Origin: JADGRF01 sp035274465
GTDB taxonomy: Bacteria; Myxococcota_A; Polyangia; Polyangiales; JAFGIB01
Assembly (NCBI GenBank): GCA_035274465.1
Contig: DATEOF010000467.1
Location: 20,852 to 84,851 of the forward strand
Length of the DNA: 64,000 nucleotides
Reading direction: 5' to 3'
The position numbers were made by a program, and so were the translations under genes. Numbering within the stretch: the stretch's first letter is position 1; each line of letters starts with the position of its first letter. Below, piece after piece: positions 27,678-36,902 of the stretch. Below the pieces are notes generated by a model that was not told the DNA's origin, searched no databases, and saw only the letters and a program-made list of their open reading frames with translations.

Positions 27678-27747
27678 CCCGGGTAGGGGCGGGCCAGCCG
27701 CTAACCCCTTGCCCCGACCGGCCTGACGCGATACACCCCGTCTCCCT

Positions 27748-27821
<74 letters not shown>

Positions 27822-27831
27822 CAGCTGAGAT

Positions 27832-28065
27832 TTAGAGTAGTTGCGCGATTCCAGTCTCAAAGCGCGTGGCAGGTTTCGCGGCCCCTTCTGTCATTCTTCC
27901 GGGCAGCACACGGGCGTATCGCTCGGTTACCCAGGTCGTGCTGTGATCGAGGAGCGTCGCGATTTCGGCGATGGTCCATCCGCGGCCCGACGTGCCTGTG
28001 AGCAGGTGGGTCGCGCCGGGCCATGCGCGACGCAAGCGTTGACCGCCGTATTGCGTCCCACTCGC
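27832..28065 (-). pseudogene. Tyrosine recombinase (integrase), C-terminal remnant
   Basis: The minus strand encodes a tail ending LRRAWPGATHLL, then GWTIAEIATLLDHSTTWVTE, RYARVLPG and a stop at 27832. The tail reads like the last 80 residues of a phage/ICE-type tyrosine recombinase: box-II-like Arg region, LLxHS box, and the Tyr nucleophile in TERYARV. No start or N-terminal catalytic core is present; upstream sequence enters the protease gene. A neighbouring frame also contains a recombinase-like stretch (WDAIRRSTLASRMA), so a frameshift is possible. Its position beside the tRNA 3' end supports the remnant of an integrated element. Confidence 0.6.
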
Positions 28066-28135
28066 AGCAGATAGCGACGGCGACCATGGATGCGACGCGC
28101 ATCCGTGGTCGCCGGTCTCCGATTGCTCGAGTCGA

Positions 28136-29803
28136 CTAGGGCCAGTAGATGTCCCAGTCCTGCGGATCGGTCGGCTGCCAATTCGTGTTGTCGCCCACGG
28201 GCTGTGGTCCGGGCGCGGGCGTGCATGGTCGCACCACGGCTCCGGTTCCGTCCGCGAGCGCGTCGCTGGACCACGCCGCGCACTGGCCAAGCCCAACGAC
28301 GTGGCCGGTCATGTGGAACTGCTCGTTCTGATACGCCGGAACGTTGTCACAGCCGTTCCACATGCCGACGAACTTACCCGGCTTGGCCTCGCCGCCGAGC
28401 ACGTTGGCGCAGGTGCTCGATGAGCCGTCGCGCATCTGGTGTGCCTTCGAGAAGTCGAAGGACTGGAACGGCGAGCCCGCGCCGCACGTGCCGACCGTCA
28501 ACACGTCGCCGACCGCCGACGGGTTGTGTTGCTTCGTCACGCACAGATTGGTGCCGCTGAGTTGAATCGACGTGCCGTTGGTCCAGAACGACCACAGCTC
28601 TTGCTTGCCGGGTGTCCCGCACGGCTGAATCTTGAGCTGTTGATCCACCTCCGCTTTGTCGACGGTGACGCACATATCACCGAGCGCCTTCCAGCGCATC
28701 GAGTTGAGCGGGAACTTCTGGTTCGCGTACTCGCCGAACGGCCATGCGATCAGATTCGTCGGGTTGGGGCCCACGGTGCCTCCGGAGATGTTCCAGGACA
28801 CGCGCGACTTGCCGTTGTCGGGCGTCACGGTGATCTGGTTGAACCAGCTCAGCCAATACGAAGTCCAGGACGAGCCGCAGGTCGAGGAGATGACCGGAGT
28901 GCCCGCCGCAACCGAACCGCCGCGGAACTGCGCGCACCTGCCGCCATAGCCGACGAACGAGCCCGCCGGCTTCATGCCGTAGAGCCGCTGCACACCCATG
29001 ATGTCGTCGGGACTCAAGCGATTGGGCCGGTTGTCGTAACACATGATGGAGTTCACATCCGGCCGAGGGGTCAGCAGATCGCCGCCGCTCGCAGGTCCCG
29101 TCTCTCCACTGAGCTTGCAAGTCGTCGCAGAGCCATTCGACCAGTTGTCGGGCCGCGCCTTCTCGTGCGGAAACCCGAGCGCATGACCGACCTCGTGAAC
29201 CGCGTACGCGACGTAGCTTCCCTGCGTGACCTTGGTGGCGTTGATGTATACCTTGGAGCCGTGCGTCGATGACCGACCTACCGAGTCTGCATCGGTGTAG
29301 TCCCAGCCGGAATCGAGCGCGAACATGATCTTGCCCGGGTTGAGCGACTTGTCGTCGCCGGTCCCGTTGCCTGCGCAGGTCGTGTTCCAGCCGGTGAACG
29401 AGAGACCCGACGAGCGGCCCCAGCTATCTTCCACCGCTTCTTGCACCCATTGTTTGATGGTTTGGACATTGTTGGTTACGACCTGGCCGCGCTTTGGGTC
29501 GGCGACGTTGTCACTGATCATCGCCAGCGGATCGACTCTCCCCAGCGTCGCGGGATAGGTCCAACAGACCGGAACCGAGGCTCCGACACCGGGAATTGAT
29601 CCGACCGCGTAGCCGTTCCAGTACGTATTGCCGGCCGACGGCAGTCCGTACAGCTCTTCGTTGGCAACGGCCACGTCTTCCTCTGTTTCGACCACTCCGG
29701 CGCATGCCTGGAGCGACGCGAAGATCAACAACCCGGCGAGCGCCGGCCGCCTTTGGGTTCGATGTGCAATAGTGGCAAGATTTCTTTGCATGAATCTTCT
29801 CAT
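28136..29803 (-). CDS. Secreted astacin/metzincin-type protease with C-terminal ricin-type lectin region
   Basis: A 555-residue exported protein. The signal peptide ends in a lipobox-like LQAC (Cys34), so it may be a lipoprotein. The catalytic domain carries the zinc motif HEVGHALGFPHE followed by KARPD, as in astacins and related metzincins, and a Met-turn-like SIMCYD. From about residue 300 the protein consists of repeated WxxQ-less beta-trefoil segments with paired Cys (KALGDMCVTVDKAEVDQQ, IQLSGTNLCVTKQ), a ricin-type lectin region likely to bind sugars. The ATG has AGGAAGGAAAG before it. Presumed role: extracellular digestion, possibly of prey or matrix protein. It lies next to the recombinase remnant. 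Confidence 0.78.
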   Translation of the reverse strand: MRRFMQRNLATIAHRTQRRPALAGLLIFASLQACAGVVETEEDVAVANEELYGLPSAGNTYWNGYAVGSIPGVGASVPVCWTYPATLGRVDPLAMISDNVADPKRGQVVTNNVQTIKQWVQEAVEDSWGRSSGLSFTGWNTTCAGNGTGDDKSLNPGKIMFALDSGWDYTDADSVGRSSTHGSKVYINATKVTQGSYVAYAVHEVGHALGFPHEKARPDNWSNGSATTCKLSGETGPASGGDLLTPRPDVNSIMCYDNRPNRLSPDDIMGVQRLYGMKPAGSFVGYGGRCAQFRGGSVAAGTPVISSTCGSSWTSYWLSWFNQITVTPDNGKSRVSWNISGGTVGPNPTNLIAWPFGEYANQKFPLNSMRWKALGDMCVTVDKAEVDQQLKIQPCGTPGKQELWSFWTNGTSIQLSGTNLCVTKQHNPSAVGDVLTVGTCGAGSPFQSFDFSKAHQMRDGSSSTCANVLGGEAKPGKFVGMWNGCDNVPAYQNEQFHMTGHVVGLGQCAAWSSDALADGTGAVVRPCTPAPGPQPVGDNTNWQPTDPQDWDIYWP

Positions 29804-30567
29804 CTTTCCTTCCTCGTAAGTTCAGACCCGGTCGAAGCACCCGTCGTGCCAGCGCGCGCGCCTCGCCTTCGCACCGCTATCGCAGCCGTTTCGGTGCGAG
29901 CTCGGAGGCGCGCGCCACTCGTGGCACGCCAGTTTCGGCAGCGCGTGCCATTACTCGCCGTTCATCGCGCTGCGTACACGCGCATTTCGCGGTCATCGCC
30001 GCGATGTAAGAGCGAGAGGAGTCAGGCGCTCGCGATGAACGCGTATGGCGGTGCCTCCGGCGGCGCAACCCAGTACTCTTGAACAGGCACCTATCGAAAC
30101 CCTAGCCTCCGCTAATCTTGAAGTTGGCGGAGGTCAGCCTGCGAGCCCGCCGCGCCGAAACTGATCCCACCGGCTGGAAACTGATCCAAACGACTTCATC
30201 GCTGACGAGACCGTCGGGGTCGTCGACGCCGTGACTCACAAGCTCTGCGTGTCGTGGCGCCGCGGCGGCTTGCCCGTGGGGGCGCTGGTGCTCAGCGAGG
30301 AAGGGCATGATCCACGAGCCGCCGTCAGCTGCGGCGTTGCGGCTGATGGGCGAGAGCTTGGCGAACGGTCATCCGTAACGCACCCAGGCTTGATCGCAAA
30401 TCGCTACCAGGTCGCCGCATCGCTCGCTGCCTGAACGGGATATCTGAAGTTGCGCGACTGCGGCTATCAGCGGCAGTGTCGCCTTCGTGCCCACAGACGA
30501 GTCCGTTCGCGCGTGGTGCGCACACCAGTCCTTGCGGTTCAGCTCGCCCCAGCTATCGTAGTCAGCT
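29804..30567. other. 764-base stretch without a supported gene
   Basis: No frame here has a domain I recognise. At 29845-29927 an imperfect inverted repeat is present (listed separately). Around 30158-30191 the sequence GAAACTGATCC occurs twice about 20 bases apart, a repeat pattern like those near ends of IS21-type elements. A minus-strand stretch translating YDSWGELNRKDW near 30545 may be part of a decayed protein. Best read as degraded mobile DNA plus the promoter of the gene at 30568. Confidence 0.4.
29845..29927. repeat. Imperfect inverted repeat
   Basis: CGTGCCAGCGCGCGCGCCTC at the left is mirrored by GAGGCGCGCGCCACTCGTGG plus CACG at the right, with GCACCG and CGGTGC flanking a 17-base loop. 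The arms are about 33 bases with several mismatches. It lies upstream of the protease gene; function unknown. Confidence 0.4.
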
Positions 30568-31155
30568 GTGACAGGCCGCTCGACTGCTGCGCCCGAGCAC
30601 ACTGAAGTCGTGCCTTCTACGTCTGGCGTCTCCGTGCTCGACGTGTTGCGCGCGACGCAGGAGATCGTCGGCGAGCAGGTGTTCGCACAGGCGCGCGAGT
30701 GCTTGCCGCAGTCCGTCCGGGACGAGATCTCCGAGATCACGGCCGTCAGCTGGGTGCGCAATACCTTGCTGATTGAGGTCATGCGCGAGGTCGCTCGCAT
30801 CACGGAACGCGATACCGAAGAGCTTGTCGCTGAAGCGATCCGCCGCGCGACGACGCGCACCTTTACGACCGTGTGGCGCACACTCCTGCGCTTCACCACG
30901 GACGAGGCGCTGATCAAGCGCGCGCCCGTGATCTACGCGCGCTCACGCAACTGCGGCAAGCTCAGCGCCCGGATGCTGTCGCCCGGCGTGGCTGAGGTGA
31001 TGCTCACCGACTATCCGAATCTCACGCCGCCCGAGTTGCGCTCCCTGGGTGTTGGGATTCAGTGCATCCTCGAGCTCGCCGGCCGACGCCACGTGCAGGT
31101 CAGTTGCGAGCGCAGACCGGACGGTGGGCGCTACGTGTTCCGCTGGCGCACCTGA
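30568..31155 (+). CDS. DUF2378-like myxobacterial protein
   Basis: A 195-residue soluble protein with GTG start. The pattern of an alpha-helical first half, a segment TTVWRTLLRF, then a beta-rich end (LGVGIQCILELAGRRHVQVS, then RYVFRWRT) resembles the DUF2378/TIGR02265 family, a paralogous family reported from myxobacteria, whose C-terminal part resembles small-molecule binding V4R/heme-NO domains. This match is from memory of the family pattern and moderate. No His obviously poised for heme is seen. The gene stands alone between a gene-poor stretch and an SDR gene. Confidence 0.5.
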   Translation: MTGRSTAAPEHTEVVPSTSGVSVLDVLRATQEIVGEQVFAQARECLPQSVRDEISEITAVSWVRNTLLIEVMREVARITERDTEELVAEAIRRATTRTFTTVWRTLLRFTTDEALIKRAPVIYARSRNCGKLSARMLSPGVAEVMLTDYPNLTPPELRSLGVGIQCILELAGRRHVQVSCERRPDGGRYVFRWRT

Positions 31156-31313
31156 CGCGGGCATTTTACGCGCCGCGCGCGGTGCGGTGCTGCGCACACA
31201 GGGCGAGAAGGGCTTGGCCGCCCTCGATGCGCGGCCAGAAGCGCTGTGGTCCTTCCCACTGGTTGGGCCACCGGCTCGTGGCATGCTCCGGTCTCCACGA
31301 AAGGGCTGATGCG

Positions 31314-32216
31314 ATGAAAGACGTACACGGCAAGGTGGCAGTCGTCACAGGCGCTGCGAGCGGTATTGGGCGCGGCATGGCGGAAGCATTCAGTGCCGCC
31401 GGCATGAAGGTCGTGCTGAGCGACGTCGAGGAGCCGGCGCTCGAAGCTACCGCCAGCGCTCTGCGCGCTGCCGGCAACGATGTTCACGCGGTGCGCACCG
31501 ACGTCTCGAAGCTCGAGCAGGTCGAGCACTTGGCTCGTGAGACGGTTCGCAAGTACGGTGCGGTGCATGTGCTTTGCAACAACGCCGGCATCGGGCTGAG
31601 CGGCGGCACCGCGAGCTGGGAGGCGACCATCGACGACTGGACGTGGGTCCTGAACGTCAACTTGATGGGTGTGATGTACGGGCAGCGCGCGTTCCTACCT
31701 ATCATGCTCCAGCAGGGATGCGAGGCCCATATCGTGAACACGGCATCGATCGCCGGGCTCGTCGCGGGCGCAGACACGTTGTACGGAGTCACGAAAGCCG
31801 CTGTGGTCAGGCTCACCGAGGGCACATTCCTCGAGCTTCAAAACCGTCAGGCGAAAGTCGGCATGTCTGTCCTCTGCCCCGGCTTCGTCGACACGCACAT
31901 CATGCAAGCGGAGCGCAACCGTCCTGCCGAGCTCAGCGACACGATCACAGCGGCCGACACACGCGTCAGTCGGGTGTTTCGCGAGTGGTTCGCCCAGCAG
32001 CTGAAAGAAGGTTTGAGCCCCCGCGCGGTTGGCGATCAAGTGCTCGCCGCCATCCTCGAAAACCGCTTCTACGTGCTCACGCATCCCGACTGGAACCACA
32101 ACATCACCTATCGGACGCAGCGAATCATCTCCGGCGAGCATCCCAGCCCAGCACGCCCACCGAACCTCGAGTCGCTCACGAAGCAGCTCGACGCGCTGTT
32201 CCCGCGCAAAGCCTGA
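31314..32216 (+). CDS. Short-chain dehydrogenase/reductase (SDR)
   Basis: A 300-residue classical SDR. The cofactor motif is TGAASGIGRG at residues 12-21, the adenine-site NNAG is present near 89, and the catalytic Tyr-Lys pair is YGVTK near 160 with Ser in NTASIAG upstream. Asp in LSDVEEP after beta-2 favours NAD(H). The C terminus is longer than the 250-residue norm and Pro/Arg-rich (HPDWNHNITYRTQRI). The start at 31314 has a preceding AAGGG. Substrate unknown. Confidence 0.88.
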   Translation: MKDVHGKVAVVTGAASGIGRGMAEAFSAAGMKVVLSDVEEPALEATASALRAAGNDVHAVRTDVSKLEQVEHLARETVRKYGAVHVLCNNAGIGLSGGTASWEATIDDWTWVLNVNLMGVMYGQRAFLPIMLQQGCEAHIVNTASIAGLVAGADTLYGVTKAAVVRLTEGTFLELQNRQAKVGMSVLCPGFVDTHIMQAERNRPAELSDTITAADTRVSRVFREWFAQQLKEGLSPRAVGDQVLAAILENRFYVLTHPDWNHNITYRTQRIISGEHPSPARPPNLESLTKQLDALFPRKA

Positions 32217-32476
32217 CGTCTCCGCTCGGCGAGACGCGTACGTGACGCCGCCCATCCGGCCATGCCGAGGCTGGCGTGCCGAAGCTGGCAGTCGAGTGCT
32301 ACTCGTGGCACGTCGCGTTTCGCCGCTCTGCCGACGAGGCCTAGCCAGGAAGGATCCGATCCCAGCGCTTCAGCTCGAGTTCTCGATCGCCGCAGCGAAC
32401 TGCCGACCGACGGAACACTCCTTGCGTCGTCGCCAGGCGCGCGCTTCGAACCGCGCGGATCACTCGGAGGTCTCGA

Positions 32477-33814
32477 ATGCGTTCTCGCCGTTCCGTGTCA
32501 CCCGCCCGACGTCGCTCGACCATCGGGCTGTTGGCGTCGCTCTGGCTAGCGAGCACGGCGGCGTTCGCTGCCGCGCCCGCGCATGCGCAAAAGATCGGAT
32601 ATTTCGTCACTCGCTACACTTCGGCCGGCGCGCCCGATCCGAGCTTCGGAAGCAGCGGGGCGTTGCTCGGACAGCTGTCCGGCGATCCGAGCCTCGTCGT
32701 GGTCCGCAGCGTGGGCGCGAGTCCGTTCGGCGATGGTACGATCGTCGGAGCCGGGTATTTCGATCCGAGCAGCGCGAACACGACCGACGCTGGCGCCTAC
32801 CGCATGGTCATCGGTCGCTTCAACGCGAACGGTTCGCCCGACTTCTCGTTCGGCTACGCTGGTGTCACCACCGCCCATTTTCAAGGCTCGGACCGCGCGC
32901 AAGCAGTTGGCTTTCAAACGTCGCGCACGATCGTGGTCGCGGGTACGAGCTGCTGCGGTAGCAGTCTGAATGACGCGCGTGTGTTCGTGACGCGCTTCAA
33001 TTGGAACGGCGCTCAAGACAGCGCGTTCGGCGGCTCTGTCTTCAGTGGCCAGGCGGGCTTTGCCATCGCGCTGCGAAGCACGAGCACGGAGCTCGCGGGA
33101 ATGGTCATCGACGCGCGCGACGCGATCTATGTCGTGGCTACATTCGAAGCCGGAATTGGGCTCGCCAAGTTCACTGCGACTGGCACGCTCGATACGAGCT
33201 TCGGTCCGAGTCGGAGCGGAACGGTATCTGTGGCGAAGGGCAGCCCTGCGACTGTCGCCACCGGCATCGCGCTCGATCGAGCTGGCAATGTCGTCGTTTC
33301 GGGAACGCGCCGCCAAGCACCCGCGCAAGGCTTCATTGTGCGCCTCACACCCGCAGGCGTGCTCGATCTGAGCTTCGGTAGCGGGGGGACTACAGTCATC
33401 CCGAACGCGACGGAGTGCCACGACGTGGCAGCCGATGCTAGCGGCAACGTCTTCGCATACTGCAACATGACCAACGGCATGGTGGGCGTTCAGCGCCTCA
33501 ACGCCCGCGGTCAGATCGACTCGACGTTCGCCCGCACGTTCGCGTTCTCGGGACAACAAAGCCAATCTGCCGATCGCCTGCAGGTCGCGAGCGATGGCAC
33601 GATCTTGTTGTCGGCGGATACCGTCGCAGCGAGCTCCGCGGCGTTCGGCGTCGGAGTCGCTCGGCTCACAGTCAACGGCGCGCTGGACGCTGGGTTCGGG
33701 ACGCGCGGCCAAACCGTCACCACGTTCCCCGGCTTTCGTCCGTTTGCGTTCGGCGTGGCGCGGGACGGCTCCGGCAACGCGCTATTGTGTGGCGAAGCCG
33801 CCCCGACCCAGTGA
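32477..33814 (+). CDS. Secreted delta-60 repeat protein (beta-propeller-like)
   Basis: A 445-residue protein with a signal peptide ending near APAHAQ. It contains seven repeats of about 50 residues, each marked by D-x-x-F-G or a close variant (PDPSFGSSG, PDFSFGYAG, QDSAFGGSV, LDTSFGPSR, LDLSFGSGG, IDSTFARTF, LDAGFGTRG). These are delta-60 repeats, seven copies suggesting a single propeller. Such proteins are frequent and surface exposed in myxobacteria; function unknown. Its 3' end overlaps the tail of the broken GH13 gene on the other strand. Confidence 0.78.
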   Translation: MRSRRSVSPARRRSTIGLLASLWLASTAAFAAAPAHAQKIGYFVTRYTSAGAPDPSFGSSGALLGQLSGDPSLVVVRSVGASPFGDGTIVGAGYFDPSSANTTDAGAYRMVIGRFNANGSPDFSFGYAGVTTAHFQGSDRAQAVGFQTSRTIVVAGTSCCGSSLNDARVFVTRFNWNGAQDSAFGGSVFSGQAGFAIALRSTSTELAGMVIDARDAIYVVATFEAGIGLAKFTATGTLDTSFGPSRSGTVSVAKGSPATVATGIALDRAGNVVVSGTRRQAPAQGFIVRLTPAGVLDLSFGSGGTTVIPNATECHDVAADASGNVFAYCNMTNGMVGVQRLNARGQIDSTFARTFAFSGQQSQSADRLQVASDGTILLSADTVAASSAAFGVGVARLTVNGALDAGFGTRGQTVTTFPGFRPFAFGVARDGSGNALLCGEAAPTQ

Positions 33815-33877
33815 GCTCGCGGTTACGCGCACGGGTGGTCCAGAGAAAGGAGCCGGGGCTCGGTTTCGCCCCTGCGC

Positions 33878-34715
33878 TCAGGCGGCAGTCACATCGAAGA
33901 CGTGATAGCCCCTGCTGCTGCATCGTCCATTCGAGGTCCCAGTAGACCTCGGCCATGAAGCAGAAGCCTGGCGACCGTTCGCGCACGCTCTTCGTCGTAT
34001 CCGGCCAGAAGAGCGGCGCGCGACGTCCCCAGGTGCGCTCGAACACCTCGGACAAAACCAGCATGGCCATGTCACACCGCACGCCGTCGCACTGCCCGGC
34101 AATTCGCAGGAGCTCACCGCGCATCGAGGCCTGCGTCGCCGCATTGCTGTAATCGAGCTGCAGTGTGTCGGGCCAACCGGCAAAGTACGGATCCCGGCCC
34201 AACGCCAGCACCCGCTCGCCGACGCGCGTGTAGTTCTCAGGCGCCCGCGCCAGGTCGGATTCGCTGCCGCCCACGTAGTATTCAGGATGTTCTCGAACCC
34301 AGGGATGATCCGGGGCCGTGGGATTGGGGACGAAGTCGAGCATCAGCCGCAGTCCGCGATCCCGAAGGCGTTGCCGAATGCGCGCGAGCGCGGCGTCGCC
34401 GCCCAGGCCGGGCTGTACGGTGTAGCCGCTGATGGCGAAGCCCGAACCGGCGATGTCTTCCTCGCGCAGGTCGGGCAACGTCTCCTGAAACTCGCGACGC
34501 CACTCCGGATTCGTTCGCGAAATCTGCTGCGCGACGGGACCGGTCCGCCACACGCTGAGCAGCCAGATCCAGTCGAACCCCATCCCGGCCAGACGATCCA
34601 GGTCGCTGTCCGGCATGTCGTCGAGCGTCGCCCTCCGACCGAGTGCTCTCGAGAGCTCCGTGAGCCAGACGCGCGTGTTGATCTGATAGAGCGATGGGTA
34701 TCGTGGTTCTGGCAT
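33878..34715 (-). pseudogene. GH13 alpha-amylase-family hydrolase, truncated and frameshifted
   Basis: From 34715 the minus strand gives a good family match for 269 residues: VWLTELSRALG, LDFVPNPTAPDHPWV, the nucleophile Asp215 (GVRCDMA) and acid/base Glu256 (AEVYWD). At about nt 33908 the match stops. The original frame continues into unrelated sequence; a neighbouring frame adds YHVFDVTAA and stops at 33878. The C-terminal third, with the third carboxylate (region IV) and the C-domain, is missing. In region I the usual FVPNH reads FVPNP, so a conserved His is also lost. Full-length relatives are about 500 residues. Inactive as written, unless the break is a sequencing error. Confidence 0.75.
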
Positions 34716-34738
34716 GGAGCCACATCGCAGCTACGCTG

Positions 34739-35779
34739 CTAGGTGGTGATCTGTTTCAACAGATCGACCGTGCGATGGCTGTAGCCCCACTCGTTGTCGT
34801 ACCAGCTGACGAGCTTGAAGAAGTTCGGGTTGAGCTCGATGCCGCTGCCCGCGTCGAAGATCGACGAGTGCGCGTCGTGAATGAAGTCCGTGGAGACGAC
34901 CTCGTCAGTCGTGTAGGCGAGGATGCCCTTCAGGTACGTCTCGCTGGCGTTCTTCATCGCCGCACAGATCGCGGCATAGCTCGTGCTCTTCTCGGTCTTG
35001 ACCGTGAGGTCGACCACGGAGACCGTCGGCGTCGGAACGCGGAAGGACATGCCGGTGAGCTTGCCTTTCACTTCCGGGCAGACGAGGCCGACGGCCTTCG
35101 CCGCCCCGGTGGTCGAGGGGATGATGTTGATCGCAGCGCTGCGACCACCCTTCCAGTCCTTCTTGCTCGGTCCGTCGACCGTCTTCTGCGTCGCGGTGTA
35201 GCTGTGGATCGTGGTCATCAGGCCCTCGGCGACGCCGAAGCCTTCCTTGAGGAGCACGTGTACGACCGGCGCGAGGCAGTTCGTCGTGCAGCTGGCGTTC
35301 GAAATGATGTTGTGGGCCCTGGGGTCGTACTTGGTGTTGTTCACGCCCATCACGATCGTGATGTCCTCGCCCTTCGCCGGCGCCGAGATGATCACCTTCT
35401 TCGCGCCCGCGTCGATGTGCCCCTTCGCCTTTGCTGCCTCGGTGAACAACCCCGTGCTTTCGATCACGACCTCGACGCCGAGCTCCTTCCAGGGGAGTGC
35501 GGCCGGGCCTTCGCGCACGGCGAGGCACTTGATCTCGTGGCCATCGACCACGAGCGTGTCTTCTTCGCCGACCGCTGGGCTGGACTTCTTGCTCGCGACC
35601 GTGCCGGCGTATTTGCCCTGTGTGGAGTCGTATTTCAGCAGGTACGCGAGGTTGTCGGCCGGCACGAGGTCATTGACGGCGACCACGTCGATTCCCTTGC
35701 CCAGCAGCCCCTGTTCCGCGATGGCACGAAAAACCAGACGTCCGATCCGACCGAAACCACTGATGCCGATTCTTGTCAT
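34739..35779 (-). CDS. gapA: Glyceraldehyde-3-phosphate dehydrogenase
   Basis: A 346-residue type I GAPDH: GFGRIGRLVFRA (NAD site), catalytic Cys in SNASCTTNCLAP near 158, IHSYTATQ, and the ending WYDNEWGYSHRTVDL. It oxidises glyceraldehyde-3-phosphate in glycolysis or runs in reverse. GGGAGGAAGTC precedes the ATG. It is intact yet sits between a decayed PhoD-like gene and a truncated GH13 gene in the same orientation. Usual pgk/tpi neighbours are absent, so this may be a second gapA copy or a displaced housekeeping gene. Confidence 0.95.
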   Translation of the reverse strand: MTRIGISGFGRIGRLVFRAIAEQGLLGKGIDVVAVNDLVPADNLAYLLKYDSTQGKYAGTVASKKSSPAVGEEDTLVVDGHEIKCLAVREGPAALPWKELGVEVVIESTGLFTEAAKAKGHIDAGAKKVIISAPAKGEDITIVMGVNNTKYDPRAHNIISNASCTTNCLAPVVHVLLKEGFGVAEGLMTTIHSYTATQKTVDGPSKKDWKGGRSAAINIIPSTTGAAKAVGLVCPEVKGKLTGMSFRVPTPTVSVVDLTVKTEKSTSYAAICAAMKNASETYLKGILAYTTDEVVSTDFIHDAHSSIFDAGSGIELNPNFFKLVSWYDNEWGYSHRTVDLLKQITT

Positions 35780-35849
35780 GACTTCCTCCCGGGTTGAGTC
35801 TGAGTTTGGGCTTCTGCTTTCTCAATCCTGAAACATCTTCCGCCCGTCG

Positions 35850-36623
35850 TCACGCCTTGCTTGGCACTTCGTAGATGAAGGCGGGCTTCATGGTGTCGAT
35901 CTCCTCGACGCTGTGGAGGACGCCACGTAAACTGCGTGAACCTGAGCTTCTGCGGCGCGACGTCGATGATGGTGAAGCCGTTCTTCTCCGTCGGCTTCAA
36001 TGCCTGCTCCATGGCGATCAGCTGGGAGGGAGTCGAGTCCGCCTTGCGAAAGCTGGACGGGAACCGCAGGTCCCCAGTCCGGATAGTAGAGCCTTTGCGT
36101 CTGCTCGGCGCCGAGAGTTCCGTAGCTGTCCGGCGGAAGCGTTGCGAGCGTCGCATCCAATTCGTCGTTCTCGAAGTTGTCGTGGTCGTCGGTCAAGAAG
36201 AAGGACGGTGTCGAGCGCAACGTGGTCCCGTAGAGGCCCGGGATCTGGTAGTCGCAGACAGATGTGGTCGCCGTTGGCGATCACAGCGTCCGGTCGAAAT
36301 GACATGCCTCGCGCGAGCAGCCGACGGCGCGCGGTCATGTCGAGAAACCAGGTTTTACCGTCGAGCGGGGGGCCGTCGTAGCCACCCGCGCAGGTGTAGG
36401 CGAGGATTCGCAAGCGCTTTGCCGCGGCTTCGGGCGCCGGGAACGTCCGGAGCGGCCACGCATCGCAGAGTGGCGCGCCGCTGCCGTCGATGATCCGCAA
36501 CTGGTACACCGTGGCGGGCTGGAGCGCTGGAACGTCGAAGCGAAAGAAGCGTCCTTGCGGGTCCGTTGGCACGCCAGCAATGTCTGTGCCGCCGATCGAT
36601 CGCGTGCCATCGCTGATTGTCAC
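35850..36623 (-). pseudogene. PhoD-like metallophosphatase, broken by several frameshifts and a deletion
   Basis: Homology is spread over three minus-strand frames. The first (from GTG 36623) reads VYQLRIIDGSGAPLC, LAYTCAGGY and RPDAVIANGDHI, then stops matching; about 100 residues seem deleted. A second frame (36290-36110) gives TTLRSTPSFFLTDDHDNFEN, the PhoD metal-site region. A third (36070-35850) gives FTIIDVAPQKLRFTQFTW and the ending EEIDTMKPAFIYEVPSKA with stop at 35850. The order and spacing are right for one ancestral PhoD-like phosphatase. Upstream of 36623 a stop precedes the start directly, so the N terminus is also lost. Not functional as read. Confidence 0.7.
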
Positions 36624-36902
36624 TCAAGAAATCGCGAGTCGCGCTTGGTGCGTGTTGCGTTCAGCCGCCTTGCAGCTCCTTTGCGCGCATCGTGTGATAC
36701 TCGCTGCCTTCTCGGCATCGGTCGCGAGCTTCTCTGCACCCTTCCAGAGTGCTTCGCAGTGTTTGGCCATCGCGCGTCGTCTTAACGCCAGCAAAACGGG
36801 CCATCCGTGGCGAGCGGCCAGGTGCTGCCTAATGCAACGGCACGCGTCCGGGCCGGGATTACCTTGCAGTCGAAGAAACTCTCGTGACTCATGGAGGAGA
36901 AG

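Noticed and set aside
27678..27747. Intrinsic terminator after fdx
   Set aside because: Only a weak GGGG-CGG / CCG-CCCC pairing with mismatched loop and no T-run is present before the tRNA; not listed as a feature.
36624..36890. A short minus-strand frame (MAKHCEALWKGAEKLATDAE and onward) upstream of the PhoD remnant
   Set aside because: It ends at the base before the PhoD remnant start, has no RBS and no family match; it could be part of the same decay or chance coding.
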